Origin: Mycogone perniciosa | Taxonomy: Eukaryota > Ascomycota > Sordariomycetes > Hypocreales > Hypocreaceae | Direction: 5' to 3' | Assembly (NCBI GenBank): GCA_025331125.1 | Contig: JAOALB010000010.1 | Span: 1-64,000 of the forward strand | Length of the DNA stretch: 64,000 nucleotides | Shown: positions 44,602 through 55,616 of the stretch, in pieces | Numbering within the stretch: the stretch's first letter is position 1 | Layout of the letters: every line of letters starts with the position of its first letter | The notes under the pieces: model-generated | What the model saw: the letters and a program-made list of their open reading frames with translations, nothing else | Databases searched by the model: none | What the model was told of the DNA's origin: nothing | Made by a program: the position numbers and the translations under genes

Positions 44602-45642
44602 ATACGGCACTTATGAAGGAACGAGGTTGCGTGCCGAAGCACTGGTTCGGGCTGGGACTGGCTCTCCCGCGGCGTTTGAAGGCTTCTCCTGTATGCCATA
44701 CAGCAGTAAATATAGACTTTAGGGATGCAGTGACGTTGACCGCTAAAGCGGAAAAGAGGTGCTTCATTCTAGGGCTACTGTTCGATCGGGAGGAGTGACT
44801 TTGGGGAACTGTGTAACAATATAATATTTCGATTTTCCTTTCCGATGAAGAAGTTGACTGCACGCAGTCCAATTGGAACAAAGAAGCAAACAACGCGGGA
44901 ACTGACGATCAAATGTCCGAACGTCAGCAGCAGAAGGTGATACCAGTGCCTTATTTCTTGGCAACATAGAGTGACATCCGTATCATGAGGTACAATGAAT
45001 AAAATTTCATGTGATGTCTTCTCGTTGCGTTCTTGCTCGTTTTTGGCAGCTAGCCAGACTTTCGACCTTCTGCCTCGTTCTAGCTCAATAGAAAAGGTTA
45101 CGGAATTCGCAATGCCCCATCGGACGGACAGGTGGGCATACAATTATTAATCAAGTTCTCACCCAATTGTTATTCATCCTATCTATACTCCGTAATATAC
45201 ACACTCATATGGCAAGCTTGGGCAGTACCAGTAGTAGTAGTATACCTAGGTACGATGATATGGCGATAAATAAGTCGACTGGTGGGGCCAGTCACAAGAA
45301 TAGCTTGTTTAATTAATTGTTTCCTTATGTAGGCTACTCTATTATGATAATATTACTGCCTTTCCGTATTGTACTGGCTTGCAATAGATAATTGTGTGCA
45401 TCATATGGGAGTCCGGAGTGTCCACGGCTCGGATCTAGCCAGCATCCGATCAGACCACACAACACACCACCACAGCACATCGCGTTCCTCTACCGCCTTG
45501 CCGCAACCAAGGTGCGGTGAATGGTCACTACATCACATCCACCACCACCCATTCGATCCTGTTATCCTTTCAAGCTGCCCTTCCTCTGGTTGATCTTCAT
45601 CCCACCAGTACACAGCTAGCGAGCGTGCCGACTGTCGGCAGC
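44602..45642. other. intergenic: LPD1 3' region and desaturase promoter
   Basis: About 1 kb without a gene. 45170-45370 is AT-rich and contains TACTCCGTA and AGTAGTAGTAGTATAC motifs near 45185 and 45225-45255. The final 150 bases are CA/CT-rich, with CACCACCACC runs, probably the 5' leader of the desaturase. Confidence 0.55.
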
Positions 45643-47444
45643 ATGTCGACTACAATCGATAATTCCCGGCAGCAGTCGCAGGACGCTTCTGCCGCCACGG
45701 TCACTCGTGATCCCAAGATACTGCCTCTCATGTCCCGCGAAGAAGTCGAAGCCATGATAGCCGACGGACACAAAATCATCATTCTCAACCAGCAAGTCCT
45801 GAAGGTTGATGCATGGATCAAATACCACCCAGGTGGCGATAAGTCCATTCTACATATGGTAGGCAGGGACGCCAGCGACGAGATTGAGGTGTATGGCAAT
45901 AATCAATCCCTTTGGCGAAGTCTAACTTGACTGATTGATCGTTCTACAGGCTGCATTCCCCCGAAGCAAAGCAACGAATGCTACGATACCGCATTGGTAG
46001 GATCGAGGGTACCTGGACGAATTTCAAGGCACCGATACAAGGCGGCAGTTTTCGATCTCTAAAGGACATGGAAATGGGTCAGGAGGATAGTAACGAGAGT
46101 ACAAGGGATCAGGACTCTAGCTCTCCAAGCTCCCGAGCACCTTCCCCGGTCTTTGACACTGACGCGCATGAATTACGACAGCGACTCGGCGCTGTGAGAA
46201 ATGGGAAACCTCGGGCAGAGTCGATATCTTCAGAATCAACCACGGACATACCGCTGGATGGCATTTCCTATCTGGACTCTATTACCTGCGAACACATTCG
46301 CCTTGATCTTGAAAAGTACCCAGCTGTCGACGGGGCAACACAAGCTCACATTGTCACCAAGTATCGTGAGCTACACCAAAGGATTATTGACGCCGGGCTT
46401 TACAAAACCAACTATGCAGCCTATGGCTTCGAGTGCAGCCGTTACGCCTTCTGCTTCGGCATGATGTTCGTCGCTCTATGCTACGGATATTATGCGATTG
46501 GTGGCGTCTTCTTGGGGCTCATGTGGCACCAATTGGTCTTCGCCGCTCATGACGCTGGCCACATGGGCATCACCCACAGCTACCATATTGACACTGTTAT
46601 TGCAATCTTCATCGCAGACTTCGTCGGTGGCTTGTCCATGGGTTGGTGGAAGAATAATCACAATGTCCATCATATAATGACTAATGCTCCTGAACACGAT
46701 CCCGATATTGAGCATATGCCCCTTTTCGCCATATCACATCGATTACTCGGTAGCTTGCGGTCCACCTTTTACGGCCGCGTCATGAAATACGACACCTTTG
46801 CAAAGGTCCTTCTACGCATCCAGCCATGGACCTACTATCCATTTTTAGCACTGGGTCGCTTCAATCTCTACTTTCTCTCTTGGGACCACCTCATTGCCGG
46901 ACGAGGACCACGGAAAGGCATGGCTTCTTGGCACCGGTGGCTTGAAGTAGGTGGACAGGTTTTCTTTTGGACCTGGTTTGGCTACGGCCTCGTCTACAAG
47001 ATGATTCCTGATGCCTGGTCGCGCTTCGTGTTTATCATGGCCAGCCACATTACCTCATCTCCTTTGCATCTGCAGATCGTATTATCACACTTTGCCATGA
47101 GTACTGCAGACCTAGGCCCGCAAGAATCGTTTGCCCAGAAGATGCTGAGGACCACAATGGACGTTGACTGTCCCCCATGGCTAGATTTCATTCATGGTGG
47201 GCTACAGTTTCAGGCTATTCACCACTTGTTCCCTCGTCTACCGCGGCATAATCTCCGGAAGGCGCAGACTTATGTGCAGGAGTTCTGCAAGGATGTCGGT
47301 ATTCCATACGCCTACTACGGATTCGCAAACGGCAACAAGCAGGTCATTGGTAGGCTGGCAGAGGTTTCGAGACAAGCCGCAATCCTCTCCAAGTGCCAAC
47401 AGACAATTGCAAAGAGTGGAGACTTTTCCGGGCATCATCACTGA
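45643..47444 (+). CDS. cytochrome b5-fused sphingolipid delta-8 desaturase
   Basis: Two exons (45643-45890, 45950-47444) encode 580 residues. Such enzymes introduce the delta-8 double bond into the sphingoid base of fungal glucosylceramides, in the ER. The N-terminal cytochrome b5 domain has the heme motif Y-H62-PGG, and its second heme histidine in VLHSPEAK is created by splicing. A Ser-rich linker follows. The desaturase domain has membrane segments and the three histidine boxes H283-DAGH, H320-NVHH and Q504-AIHH, the last with Gln in place of the first His as in front-end desaturases. The intron donor that keeps frame is GTATGG at 45891. The family is also related to delta-6 fatty-acid desaturases, so the substrate is inferred from the fungal context. 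Confidence 0.9.
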
Positions 47445-47981
47445 GCAAGCCGGAGACTGGTAACTATGTAGTACCTAATAATAATGATAGAGGTGCCTGG
47501 CGGCACTGATGAGACGATTCCTTATTCCATTTTCGGTTGCTCAGTCTTGGCTCAAATCCATAGCATTGTCGCAATTACGGAAAACTTCCTCTACGCGAGT
47601 GGGACAACTTGATGAAAGTAGGCATCAAATGCAAGACAAATTTATAGATATAAATTTAATATCGAGAAGCAATTCATCTACCATCGCACCACTCCATCTC
47701 TATTCAGTATTGATGAAGAACATAGCTGGCAGGGGGGAACCGAGTTTTGCGGGCAGTACTAATCAATTTAGGTGACGTAGTGGCTGCTATGAACCAGCCG
47801 CGCCGCAGTGACGCCACAGCAGCAGCCTGCCAACCTGAACCTCTATGTCTCCAGGAGCCCAGTACTATTGTCAAGTGAGCCACGAGCCACGCACGCGAGA
47901 CCCAGGGCTATTATTTCCAACAACGATTTCAGGTCAGCCTCACTATTCCTATCTTCAAGCAGGCATGCTCCAGCCCCCACC
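47445..47981. other. intergenic: desaturase 3' region and VAC14 promoter
   Basis: 537 bases without a gene. AT-rich sequence around 47640-47670 fits 3' UTR. The VAC14 leader (47880-47981) is pyrimidine-rich. Nothing else is recognised. Confidence 0.5.
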
Positions 47982-50900
47982 ATGGATACCAATATCCAGC
48001 GGGCCTTAAACGACAAGCTCTACGATAAGCGCAAGGTCGGAGCGCTCGAGTACGACTCATGCCCTCTCCCAGCCCTGCCTGTTGAAAGAGGCGCCTTAGA
48101 GCTAACAGTCTGGGCATCAGGCTCGAGAAGGTCATCCGAGATCTCGTCGTCTCCAAGAACTACCAGCGCGTCCACGAGATTCTCGAGCAGCTTTGCAACG
48201 ACTATGCTTATGCAGTTCACCAGCCCCATGCTCGGAATGGCGGCTTGATTGGCCTGGCTGCTGCCGCCATTGCTCTCGGCATTGTATGTCCAGCTTCTAT
48301 CTAGTATTCTGATCTCTACTTCCCCGAACCGTCTCTTATCAAGAAAACTCTATCCCGTCCGCTGCTCAAGTTCAGGGCCCCCCCTTCACCATGCATCGTT
48401 TCATCCTTACGGGGCCTGCCTTGCCGGTTCAGCTGGATCACATCATGAACCATCATTCCCGTGGAAGTGTTTGAAGTACTTCCTGCAGTCCTTCCATTGA
48501 CCTCGCCATCACAGGAACTACCACACTATCTGGTCAAGATCGTGCCCCCGGTCCTCGCTTGCTTCACTGACCAGGATGCGAGGGTACGATACTATGCGTG
48601 CGAGGCAATGTACAACATTGCCAAAGTAGCCAAGGGTGAGATCTTGGTGTATTTTAATAGTATATTCGATCAACTCTGTAAGGTACGTGAAGAACTGGCT
48701 TTTATGCTGCGAGACAAGTCAGCCATCTTAACTAGTTTATCGTTGACGAGATTCTTATAGCTTGGTGCGGACTCGGAGCTATCCGTCAAGAATGGAGCCG
48801 AGCTACTGGATCGACTCATCAAAGATATTGTTTCCGAATCGGCTGCATCCTATGTCTCCGTCCTGGAAACTCCTCCAGACTTTGAAGGTGACGATAAGAC
48901 TGATGCAGACGGCCAGCACCCTCACCTACCAACCGCCTTCTCTTTGTCACGCTTCATTCCGCTCCTTAAGGAACGTATTCATGTCCTTAACCCCTTTACA
49001 CGCCAGTTCCTTGTGGGCTGGATAACCCTTCTTGACTCGATTCCAGATTTAGAGCTGGTTACCTACCTCCCAGACTTTCTCGGCGGTATTCTCAAGTTTC
49101 TTAGCGACCAAAACGCCGATGTGCGAGTCGCTACCCAAACATGTCTGGACAAGTTTCTCAACGAAATCAAGCGCATATCACAGGTAAAAAAGGGCATCAT
49201 TGAAAGCAGAAGATCCAAAGAAGGTGGTAAGCGGAAACGCCAAGAGTCTGTGGACAGTGGCAGCGTTCGCCCTGACTTGGAAGAGGGAGATGAGCTTGAC
49301 TCTGAAGCCCTCAACGATGAGGAGGAAGACAGTGCAGAAGAGGACTGGATTCCTGGCCAAGATGTGGAGATCAACTACAAGGAGATACTCGAGATACTAA
49401 CTGCGACGCTTGATTCGCCCCTGGGTTCGTCTTCCAGCCCCCCAACTTGATTTTTCACGACCTCTCCTCCTCTCCCCCCCCCCTCCATCCTTCTTACGCC
49501 CTTCTCTTCAGTGGATTTTGTATGCTAATCACAGCCTAGAGGAGGATTGTCTCCTGGAATCACTCAGATGGATTGTGGAGTTTCTCGACATTTGCCCTGA
49601 GGAAGTATTACCCTTTACGCCCAAGATTCTTGCTCATATGCTTCCAGCAATGGCTAGCACCAAGGAAACCATTCACCTCGCTGCAACAAGAGTCAACACC
49701 TGCCTTATGGATTATGTTGTCTCACTGTCGGATGAGTCTGAAATCAACAGCAATGGCCTGGCCCAGGTAACTGTTCCCTCAACTTCTCGGCTGCCATTGC
49801 CACAAGAAAGACAAGATGGTTCCAACAGCAACCGCGCTTCCTTATCAAGCTCTCGTGACCCGGAAGTACGTAGTCCAACTCCAGCTCAGGGTCAAGCCTC
49901 TTCTGCCACAGCTGTTACGCCAGCTACAACTCAAATCCAAGCCGATCTCGACTATGCCGCTGCAGTCAACTCGCTGACTCTCCTATTCCTCAATGACCAC
50001 GAGGCCACACGAGTAGCTGCCCTGACCTGGCTTATCATGCTACATAGAAAAGCCCCGCGAAAAGTGCTCGCTTTCAACGACGGCACCTTTCCGGCTCTTC
50101 TCAAGACGCTCTCAGACCCATCGGATGCCGTCGTCACCAGGGACTTGCAGCTACTATCACAAATTTCCCGCAACAGCGAGGATGACTACTTTGCAAGCTT
50201 CATGGTCAATCTACTACAACTATTTTCTACAGATCGCAAACTATTAGAAACACGAGGAAACCTCATCATCCGGCAACTTTGCATCAGTCTTAGTCCAGAG
50301 CGCATATATCGAACGCTTGCCGACTGCATCGAGAAGGAGGAAGACGTCGAATTTGCCAGCATCATGGTGCAGAATCTGAACAACAATCTGATTACAGCAC
50401 CGCAGCTGTCAGAGGTGCGCAAACGGCTGAGGAACCTTGAGACTAAGGTATGAAAACACATCGATAGTTGAGGAGAAAGATGAGATGACGCACGCAATGA
50501 GCGCTGACACCCGATATAGGACGGACAGACGCTATTCGTGGCCCTCTTTAGGTCATGGTGTTACAACGCTGTCGCGACGTTCTCATTGTGCTTGCTCGCC
50601 CAGGCTTACGAGCAGGCCTATCATTTGCTACAGATTTTGTAGGATTTCTATCCCGCCATCGCTTCCGCACAGAGCAATGTAACTAACGTTTGGATAGTGG
50701 CGAGCTGGACATGACAGTCAACATGTTGATACAAGTGGACAAACTCGTGCAGTTAATTGAATCGCCTGTCTTTACCTGTAAGTTTCCATGCGTCCACATT
50801 AATGGACTATGCAAGGGGGCAGTGATAAAAGCGGCAACAGACTAACTGGTGATGGTACCCAAGATCTACGCCTCCAGCTATTGGAGCCAGAAAAATATCC

Positions 50901-51492
50901 GTACTTATACAAGTGCATGTACGGAATCTTGATGCTTCTGCCACAATCATCCGCCTTTGCAGCACTGAAGAATAGACTCAACAGCGTCAGCTCGATTGGC
51001 TACCTACACGTAGCACCTCGAAGGTAAGCCCGACCACCCACAGACCTCGTGGATTTGCAAGATAGCTATTCCCATGCCTCATGTCTGGGTAGGCATTCAG
51101 AAATTGACCATGAGATATCTAGTGCTGTGACAACTTCAACCAGTTCCAACTACGACCGCCCAAACCGATTAAAGGGGCGAGAGGACGGCGCCATTCGGTG
51201 GGTGGAACTTTTGGAGAAGTTCCGTAGCGTCCAGGAGAGGGCAAGGAGATCCCAGCGACATTGCATCGACGGCGATGATATCCCCCCAGTTGGGATAGGC
51301 GAAATCCGAATAGGGGACGGATCATTGGAGGTAAAAGGCAGAGAGGGCCTTCGCGGAGCGTCCGGAGGCCCTCCAGTGACCCAAAAGGACCAAACGACGA
51401 CAGCTCCTCTGCCACCAGTGAAGAAATCCGGGCTCGGGCGGCAATTCGGAAGGTTAGGAGGGGCTGTATCCGGGAAGAGCAGGCGTAACTAG
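47982..51492 (+). CDS. VAC14: vacuole morphology scaffold Vac14 (PIKfyve/Fab1 complex)
   Basis: Nine exons (47982-48049, 48121-48283, 48515-48682, 48761-49424, 49540-50447, 50520-50638, 50698-50777, 50864-51023, about 51093-51492) encode about 909 residues. Vac14 is a HEAT-repeat scaffold that assembles Fab1 kinase and Fig4 phosphatase to control PI(3,5)P2 on the vacuole. The N-terminus MDTNIQRALNDKLYDKRKVG and LVVSKNYQRVHEILEQLCND, then IVPPVLACFTDQDARVRYYA, ADSELSVKNGAELLDRLIKD and the LDICPEEVLPFTPKILAHML block are family signatures. The Vac14 Fig4-binding region includes VTRDLQLLSQIS and LLQLFSTDRKLLETRG. The C-terminus ends KKSGLGRQFGRLGGAVSGK. Intron 2 is long (231 nt). The last acceptor is ambiguous: AGs at 51065, 51092 and 51122 all keep frame. 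I prefer 51093 because it makes a 69 nt intron. Confidence 0.92.
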
Positions 51493-51622
51493 TGGGTATA
51501 GGGGGGTAGGTGGAGACGGTGAATGTATACAGCATGAGTTTGTTTCATGGCCAGCGCCTGCGGGTAGAGTTGGCTGTTGTATAATTTTTAGGCTATGGCA
51601 TTAATAGAGCGTGTATGCGGCA

Positions 51623-52558
51623 TCATCGGCGCCTGACGGGACTTTGGCGCTCGACAAGGCCCTCAAATTCGATATCCCGGTTTGTGATGACACCGTGAAG
51701 CTGCCGGCGCAGGACATCAATCTCTGATCTAGCCATGTTCGGGTCACTAGGGAGGCCTGCAAAAGCGGCCATCTGTTCGTCAAGCTCCCTTTTCTGGGCC
51801 AGCAGGGCAAGATAGTCTTGTTCCTCGCGGGCCATATCGTCAATACTCGGGTGAGATGTGTTGATGGAGGTGGCAAGGGCGGCAATACGGTCATGTAAAT
51901 CTGACAATTGGGCAGACATGTTCTTAATCTTGCGCTGGACATCCAGGTTTTGTTTGGCCAAGTCAGATGGGGGCTTGTAGTCGTCGCCTTGAAGAGTGTC
52001 AAGGAGCTCCCCAGCACCTACAGCTTCATGCTGAATTTGGCGCTCAAGGACCTCAATGCGGGCTGCCATCTGTTCTGTTTCATAGATGGTGCCTTGGAGG
52101 TGAACCATGGTGCGGCCGATATGTTCAGGGTCTGGATAGGCAACTCCCGTCTCGGTAGCCATCCGAGCAAGGACATCCAGCGCAGCCGCTCCCTCCTTGG
52201 GTAGGCTGTGCTCAATGGTGCCAAGCAAGTCGGCCTTCATCTGTGGGGGCGCCTGGTGGTGAATCTGTAAGTCGTCGTTGGAGCCATGGGCGGCCAATTG
52301 CTGGAGCGCCGCAGTGTCGGCACGGGTCAGGAGGCGGCGGTGGTCGTCAGCAGCCTCGTTCAATGAGGCAATGGCGAGAAGCGCTTTGAGGGTATCTTGG
52401 TTACGCTCGAACAGGGGCAGTCCTTTGCGGCCGGGAAACTTGGAGGCCAGCCAGCTATCAACATAAGACCAATCGCGGGCCGTCGAGGCGACGATGCGGG
52501 CGACAGAGGGCGAGAATATAGCTGCCGAGTTGTCGTGAACAAGACGGTGGTGGGCCAT
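51623..52558 (-). CDS. HAUS1: HAUS augmin-like complex subunit 1
   Basis: An uninterrupted frame of 311 residues. Augmin (HAUS) recruits gamma-tubulin to existing microtubules for branching nucleation. The complex is absent from budding and fission yeast but kept in many filamentous fungi. The N-terminus has the family block SWLASKFPGRKGLPLFERNQ-DTLKALLAIASLNEAADD. The rest is mostly predicted coiled coil (EQMAARIEVLERQIQHEA, KIKNMSAQLSDLHDRIAALA), ending with LPSDPNMARSEIDVLRRQL and FEGLVER, which match fungal HAUS1 as I remember it. The start ATG 52558 (MAHHRLVHDN) is the first in frame. It converges on VAC14 with only 130 bases between the stops. Confidence 0.85.
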   Translation of the reverse strand: MAHHRLVHDNSAAIFSPSVARIVASTARDWSYVDSWLASKFPGRKGLPLFERNQDTLKALLAIASLNEAADDHRRLLTRADTAALQQLAAHGSNDDLQIHHQAPPQMKADLLGTIEHSLPKEGAAALDVLARMATETGVAYPDPEHIGRTMVHLQGTIYETEQMAARIEVLERQIQHEAVGAGELLDTLQGDDYKPPSDLAKQNLDVQRKIKNMSAQLSDLHDRIAALATSINTSHPSIDDMAREEQDYLALLAQKRELDEQMAAFAGLPSDPNMARSEIDVLRRQLHGVITNRDIEFEGLVERQSPVRRR

Positions 52559-53227
52559 GACTTGGGCGCCCTTCTTTCTCCTTTGTTGTTTTCGTCTCGT
52601 CTTGGTTGAGTACTCTCACTTATTCTTCTTCTTCGAAAAAAAGGGGAGGGGATTTATTAAACCTGTGTTGCCTTTTGTTTGCCGTTGACGTCGGGCTCCG
52701 ACCAAGTTATGCACTACGGAGTCCGGAGTACCTCTATGAAGTATGTGTACGAGTACGAAGTACTACTAGGTTAAGTACTAGTACTTAAGTACGAGTAGCA
52801 GTCAGAAATGGAGTTTTAGAGGTACCCAATCAGAGAACACTGTGCCTGAGATGTGGTGTATACTATATGGGGAATGGAGCGCTAATGCACAATATGCAGA
52901 CGCTCCACAGCCTTAGTAGTACTTGGTACTCGTTACTAGATACCTCGGCCATTATAAGCTAATAATAATGTACTCTATACTTACAGGATATATCCACCGC
53001 CCTGGTCTCGGCAGCAAAGGACAGCGTATCACTTCGCGGTTTCGTAGGTTTAAAGTTCTGGGCAACCAAACATCACCAGTCCAATAACACTACACGTCTC
53101 GTTCTCTTTCTCAACCAGCCTTTAGTCACTGTTCATCATCCGCCAGGCGAAGAAAGTCGATCATTCGGTTTCTTCGACAGACGATCTACTCCTTGATCAT
53201 CATCTTTCGCCATCTATCTTGACAATC
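52559..53227. other. intergenic: divergent promoter of HAUS1 and the DnaJ/TPR gene
   Basis: 669 bases with no gene. It holds a dense group of palindromic GTAC-rich words at 52705-52800 and a pyrimidine-rich leader for the DnaJ/TPR gene at 53090-53227. Confidence 0.55.
52705..52800. repeat. palindromic GTAC-rich motif cluster
   Basis: The cluster includes CTACGGAGTCCGGAGTAC, TGTACGAGTACGAAGTAC and a perfect 18 bp palindrome, TTAAGTACTAGTACTTAA, at 52771-52788. The words belong to the same family as the other intergenic clusters and sit in the middle of a divergent promoter. Confidence 0.75.
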
Positions 53228-54904
53228 ATGCGCTTCCGCCTTTCGGGGCTGGCTGTGACAGCAGGTGTCCTGGCATCTGCTGGCGCCATATCGCCTCAAG
53301 ATATTCCCACTGATCTTCCTGTGTCATCTCTCCTGGCCTCGGCTCAGACGCACCTCACAAGGGGCGAGACCAGTGAGGCTCTGGTCTATTACGATGCTGC
53401 CATCGCTCGAGACCCTACCAATTATTTGTCCTTCTTCAAGCGCGCCACCACCTATCTCTCTTTGGGTCGCGCGAATCAGGCGACCCATGATTTCAACAAG
53501 GTGCTGGCGCTAAAGCCCGGCTTCCCGGGTGCACACCTACAGCTTGCCAAAATCAAATCCAAAGCTGCTGAATGGGACGAGGCCAGGGCCGACTACACTG
53601 CCGCTGGCAAGGAGCCTAACTCTTCTGAGCTTGAGGAGCTGAATGCAGCCCAGGAGGCTGCTAGACTCGCGCTGATTGCGGAGCAGAGCGGCCAGTGGGA
53701 AGACTGCGTCAATCACGCAGGAAACGCCATAGTCGTTGCTTCCAGGTCGTCTTCCTTGCGGGAGTTGCGATCTCACTGTCGATTTGAGCGTGGCGAGCTT
53801 GAGGAGGGAATGGGAGACCTGCGCCATGTCCTACAAATGCGGCCCGGAAACACAACACCCCATGTCGTCATTTCTGCTACCACTTTTTATGGTCTCGGTG
53901 ACCTAGATGGTGGGATGGCCCAGATCCGGAAGTGCTTATACTCTGACCCAGATTCCAAGATCTGCAAAAAGCTTCACAGGCAGCAGAAGGCTATCCAGAA
54001 GGTCCTCTCCAAAGCCAATGGCCAATTAAACCGAGGACAGTCTACTACGGCCGGCAAGACATTGGTTGGGTCAGACGAGGAACCTGGCCCTCTCACAACA
54101 ATTCAGGGGCAGGTTGAGGAGCTGCAGCGGGATGGAAATATTCCTCCTAAGGCAAGAGTCCAACTGTATGAGCAAGTGTTGGACATGATTTGCCAGGCCT
54201 ATTCTGAGGTGAGCCAAAAATCAATGCCCCCATTCTGATTCTGCCTTTATGAATACCTATATAGTAGATGGCTTTTGCTTCTCATATCACTGACGAGAGC
54301 CTCTTAGTCAAGCAACAAAGATGCCAATAAGTATTGTGAAGAGGCCTTGCAGTTAAATCCTAATTCTTTCTGGAGCCTTCTGCACCGCGGTAAAGCTCTT
54401 CTCAAAAAGGAAGAGTTCGAAGCATCTATCCAGACCCTAGAGAAGGCTGCAGAAGCTCATCCTGACAAGAGAGACAAGATCAACCCCATTATAAACAAAG
54501 CCCAGGTCGCCCTCAAGCGCAGCAAAACCAAGGACTACTACAAGGTTCTTGGCGTAGCCCATGATGCTGATGAAAGGCAGATCAAGTCAGCCTATCGCAA
54601 AGCATCCAAGCTGTTCCACCCGGACAAGGCAGCCAAACAAGGCATCAGCAAGGAGGCAGCTGAGAAGAAGATGGCAGCCATTAATGAGGCGTATGAAGTG
54701 TTAAGCGACCCGGAACTGCGCGCCCGCTTCGATAGAGGTGACGACCCCAACTCTCAGGAAAATGGAAATCCATTCCAGGGCAGTCCGTTTGGTGGCAGCC
54801 CATTTGGTGGCCACCCCTTCATGTTCCAACAACAGCATGGTGGTGGTCATCGGCAATTCAAATTCGAGTTCGGCGGCGGCACGGGCGGACCATTCGGGTT
54901 CTAA
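53228..54904 (+). CDS. ER-lumenal TPR/DnaJ co-chaperone (DNAJC3/P58IPK-like)
   Basis: Two exons (53228-54208, 54308-54904) encode 525 residues. DNAJC3-type proteins bind unfolded clients through TPR repeats and hand them to BiP/Kar2 in the ER. A signal peptide is evident (MRFRLSGLAVTAGVLASAGA). Tandem TPR motifs follow from about residue 35 (AQTHLTRGETSEALVYYDAA, NYLSFFKRATTYLSLGRANQ). The J domain begins at KDYYKVLGVAHDADERQIKS and has the catalytic HPD at about 431-433, then MAAINEAYEVLSDPELRARF. The C-terminus is Gly/Phe-rich (NPFQGSPFGGSPFGG) and lacks an HDEL/KDEL-type retention signal. The start is ATG 53228. The domain order is diagnostic even though the fungal gene name varies. Confidence 0.92.
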
Positions 54905-55616
54905 AGATGGAGTGAACGGGCAATATGCGACTTTAGTTAGTCATTGGCGGCGTTTTGAAGGCGCACTTCTTCTCCTGTTCCATTCGGTTATACGGCATTT
55001 CATACGCGCTCACATTGGCATTACTTATATACGTATCTCGTGTTTGAGTAGCATGGCCACCTTTGCCTCAGCCCCTTAACTTTGTCGTTCTTACTACGTT
55101 CCATGATGCAATGGGTGCATTAACAGGTTGGACTGATGGCCAAGCATTTGAGGATACGATGACAACACACTTGGCTCGAACAAGGAAGGGGAAGGGGTTG
55201 ATTTCTAGATGTCTCATTCCAATATGACGCGAATCCAGTCCCTTTTCTCTGTGAATTTAACACTGCATCTAGAAACCGTATGTATGAATGAAGAATACAC
55301 CTTTCTGTGTGAGGCTGGTCTTCCCGAGCAGGGCCCCTCTTATGCCGCATTTCAAGGCACATTGTGAATACACACCTTTTTTTCGTTGCTTGCACAAATG
55401 TCGTTCCCTCTTCCCAACTGCATCATCAGGGCTGAGATCCTCCTCTTTATGATACGGGCGATAGGGGGGGAGGAAATAGAACATCGGTATATATCATTGG
55501 CATGTCAGATTGTGCACAGCATTGAACTCTTATTTGGTGACACTCCAACGACATCTCCGCTCGCTCGGGCAATGGGGGTCCCGATCAATACCGGGGAGAT
55601 GTCAATCGTGGATTTT
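54905..55616. other. intergenic: convergent DnaJ/TPR and mitoferrin 3' regions
   Basis: About 700 bases of shared 3' space. No gene is recognised. Frames that cross 55505-55616 arise only if the last mitoferrin intron is not removed. Confidence 0.55.
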
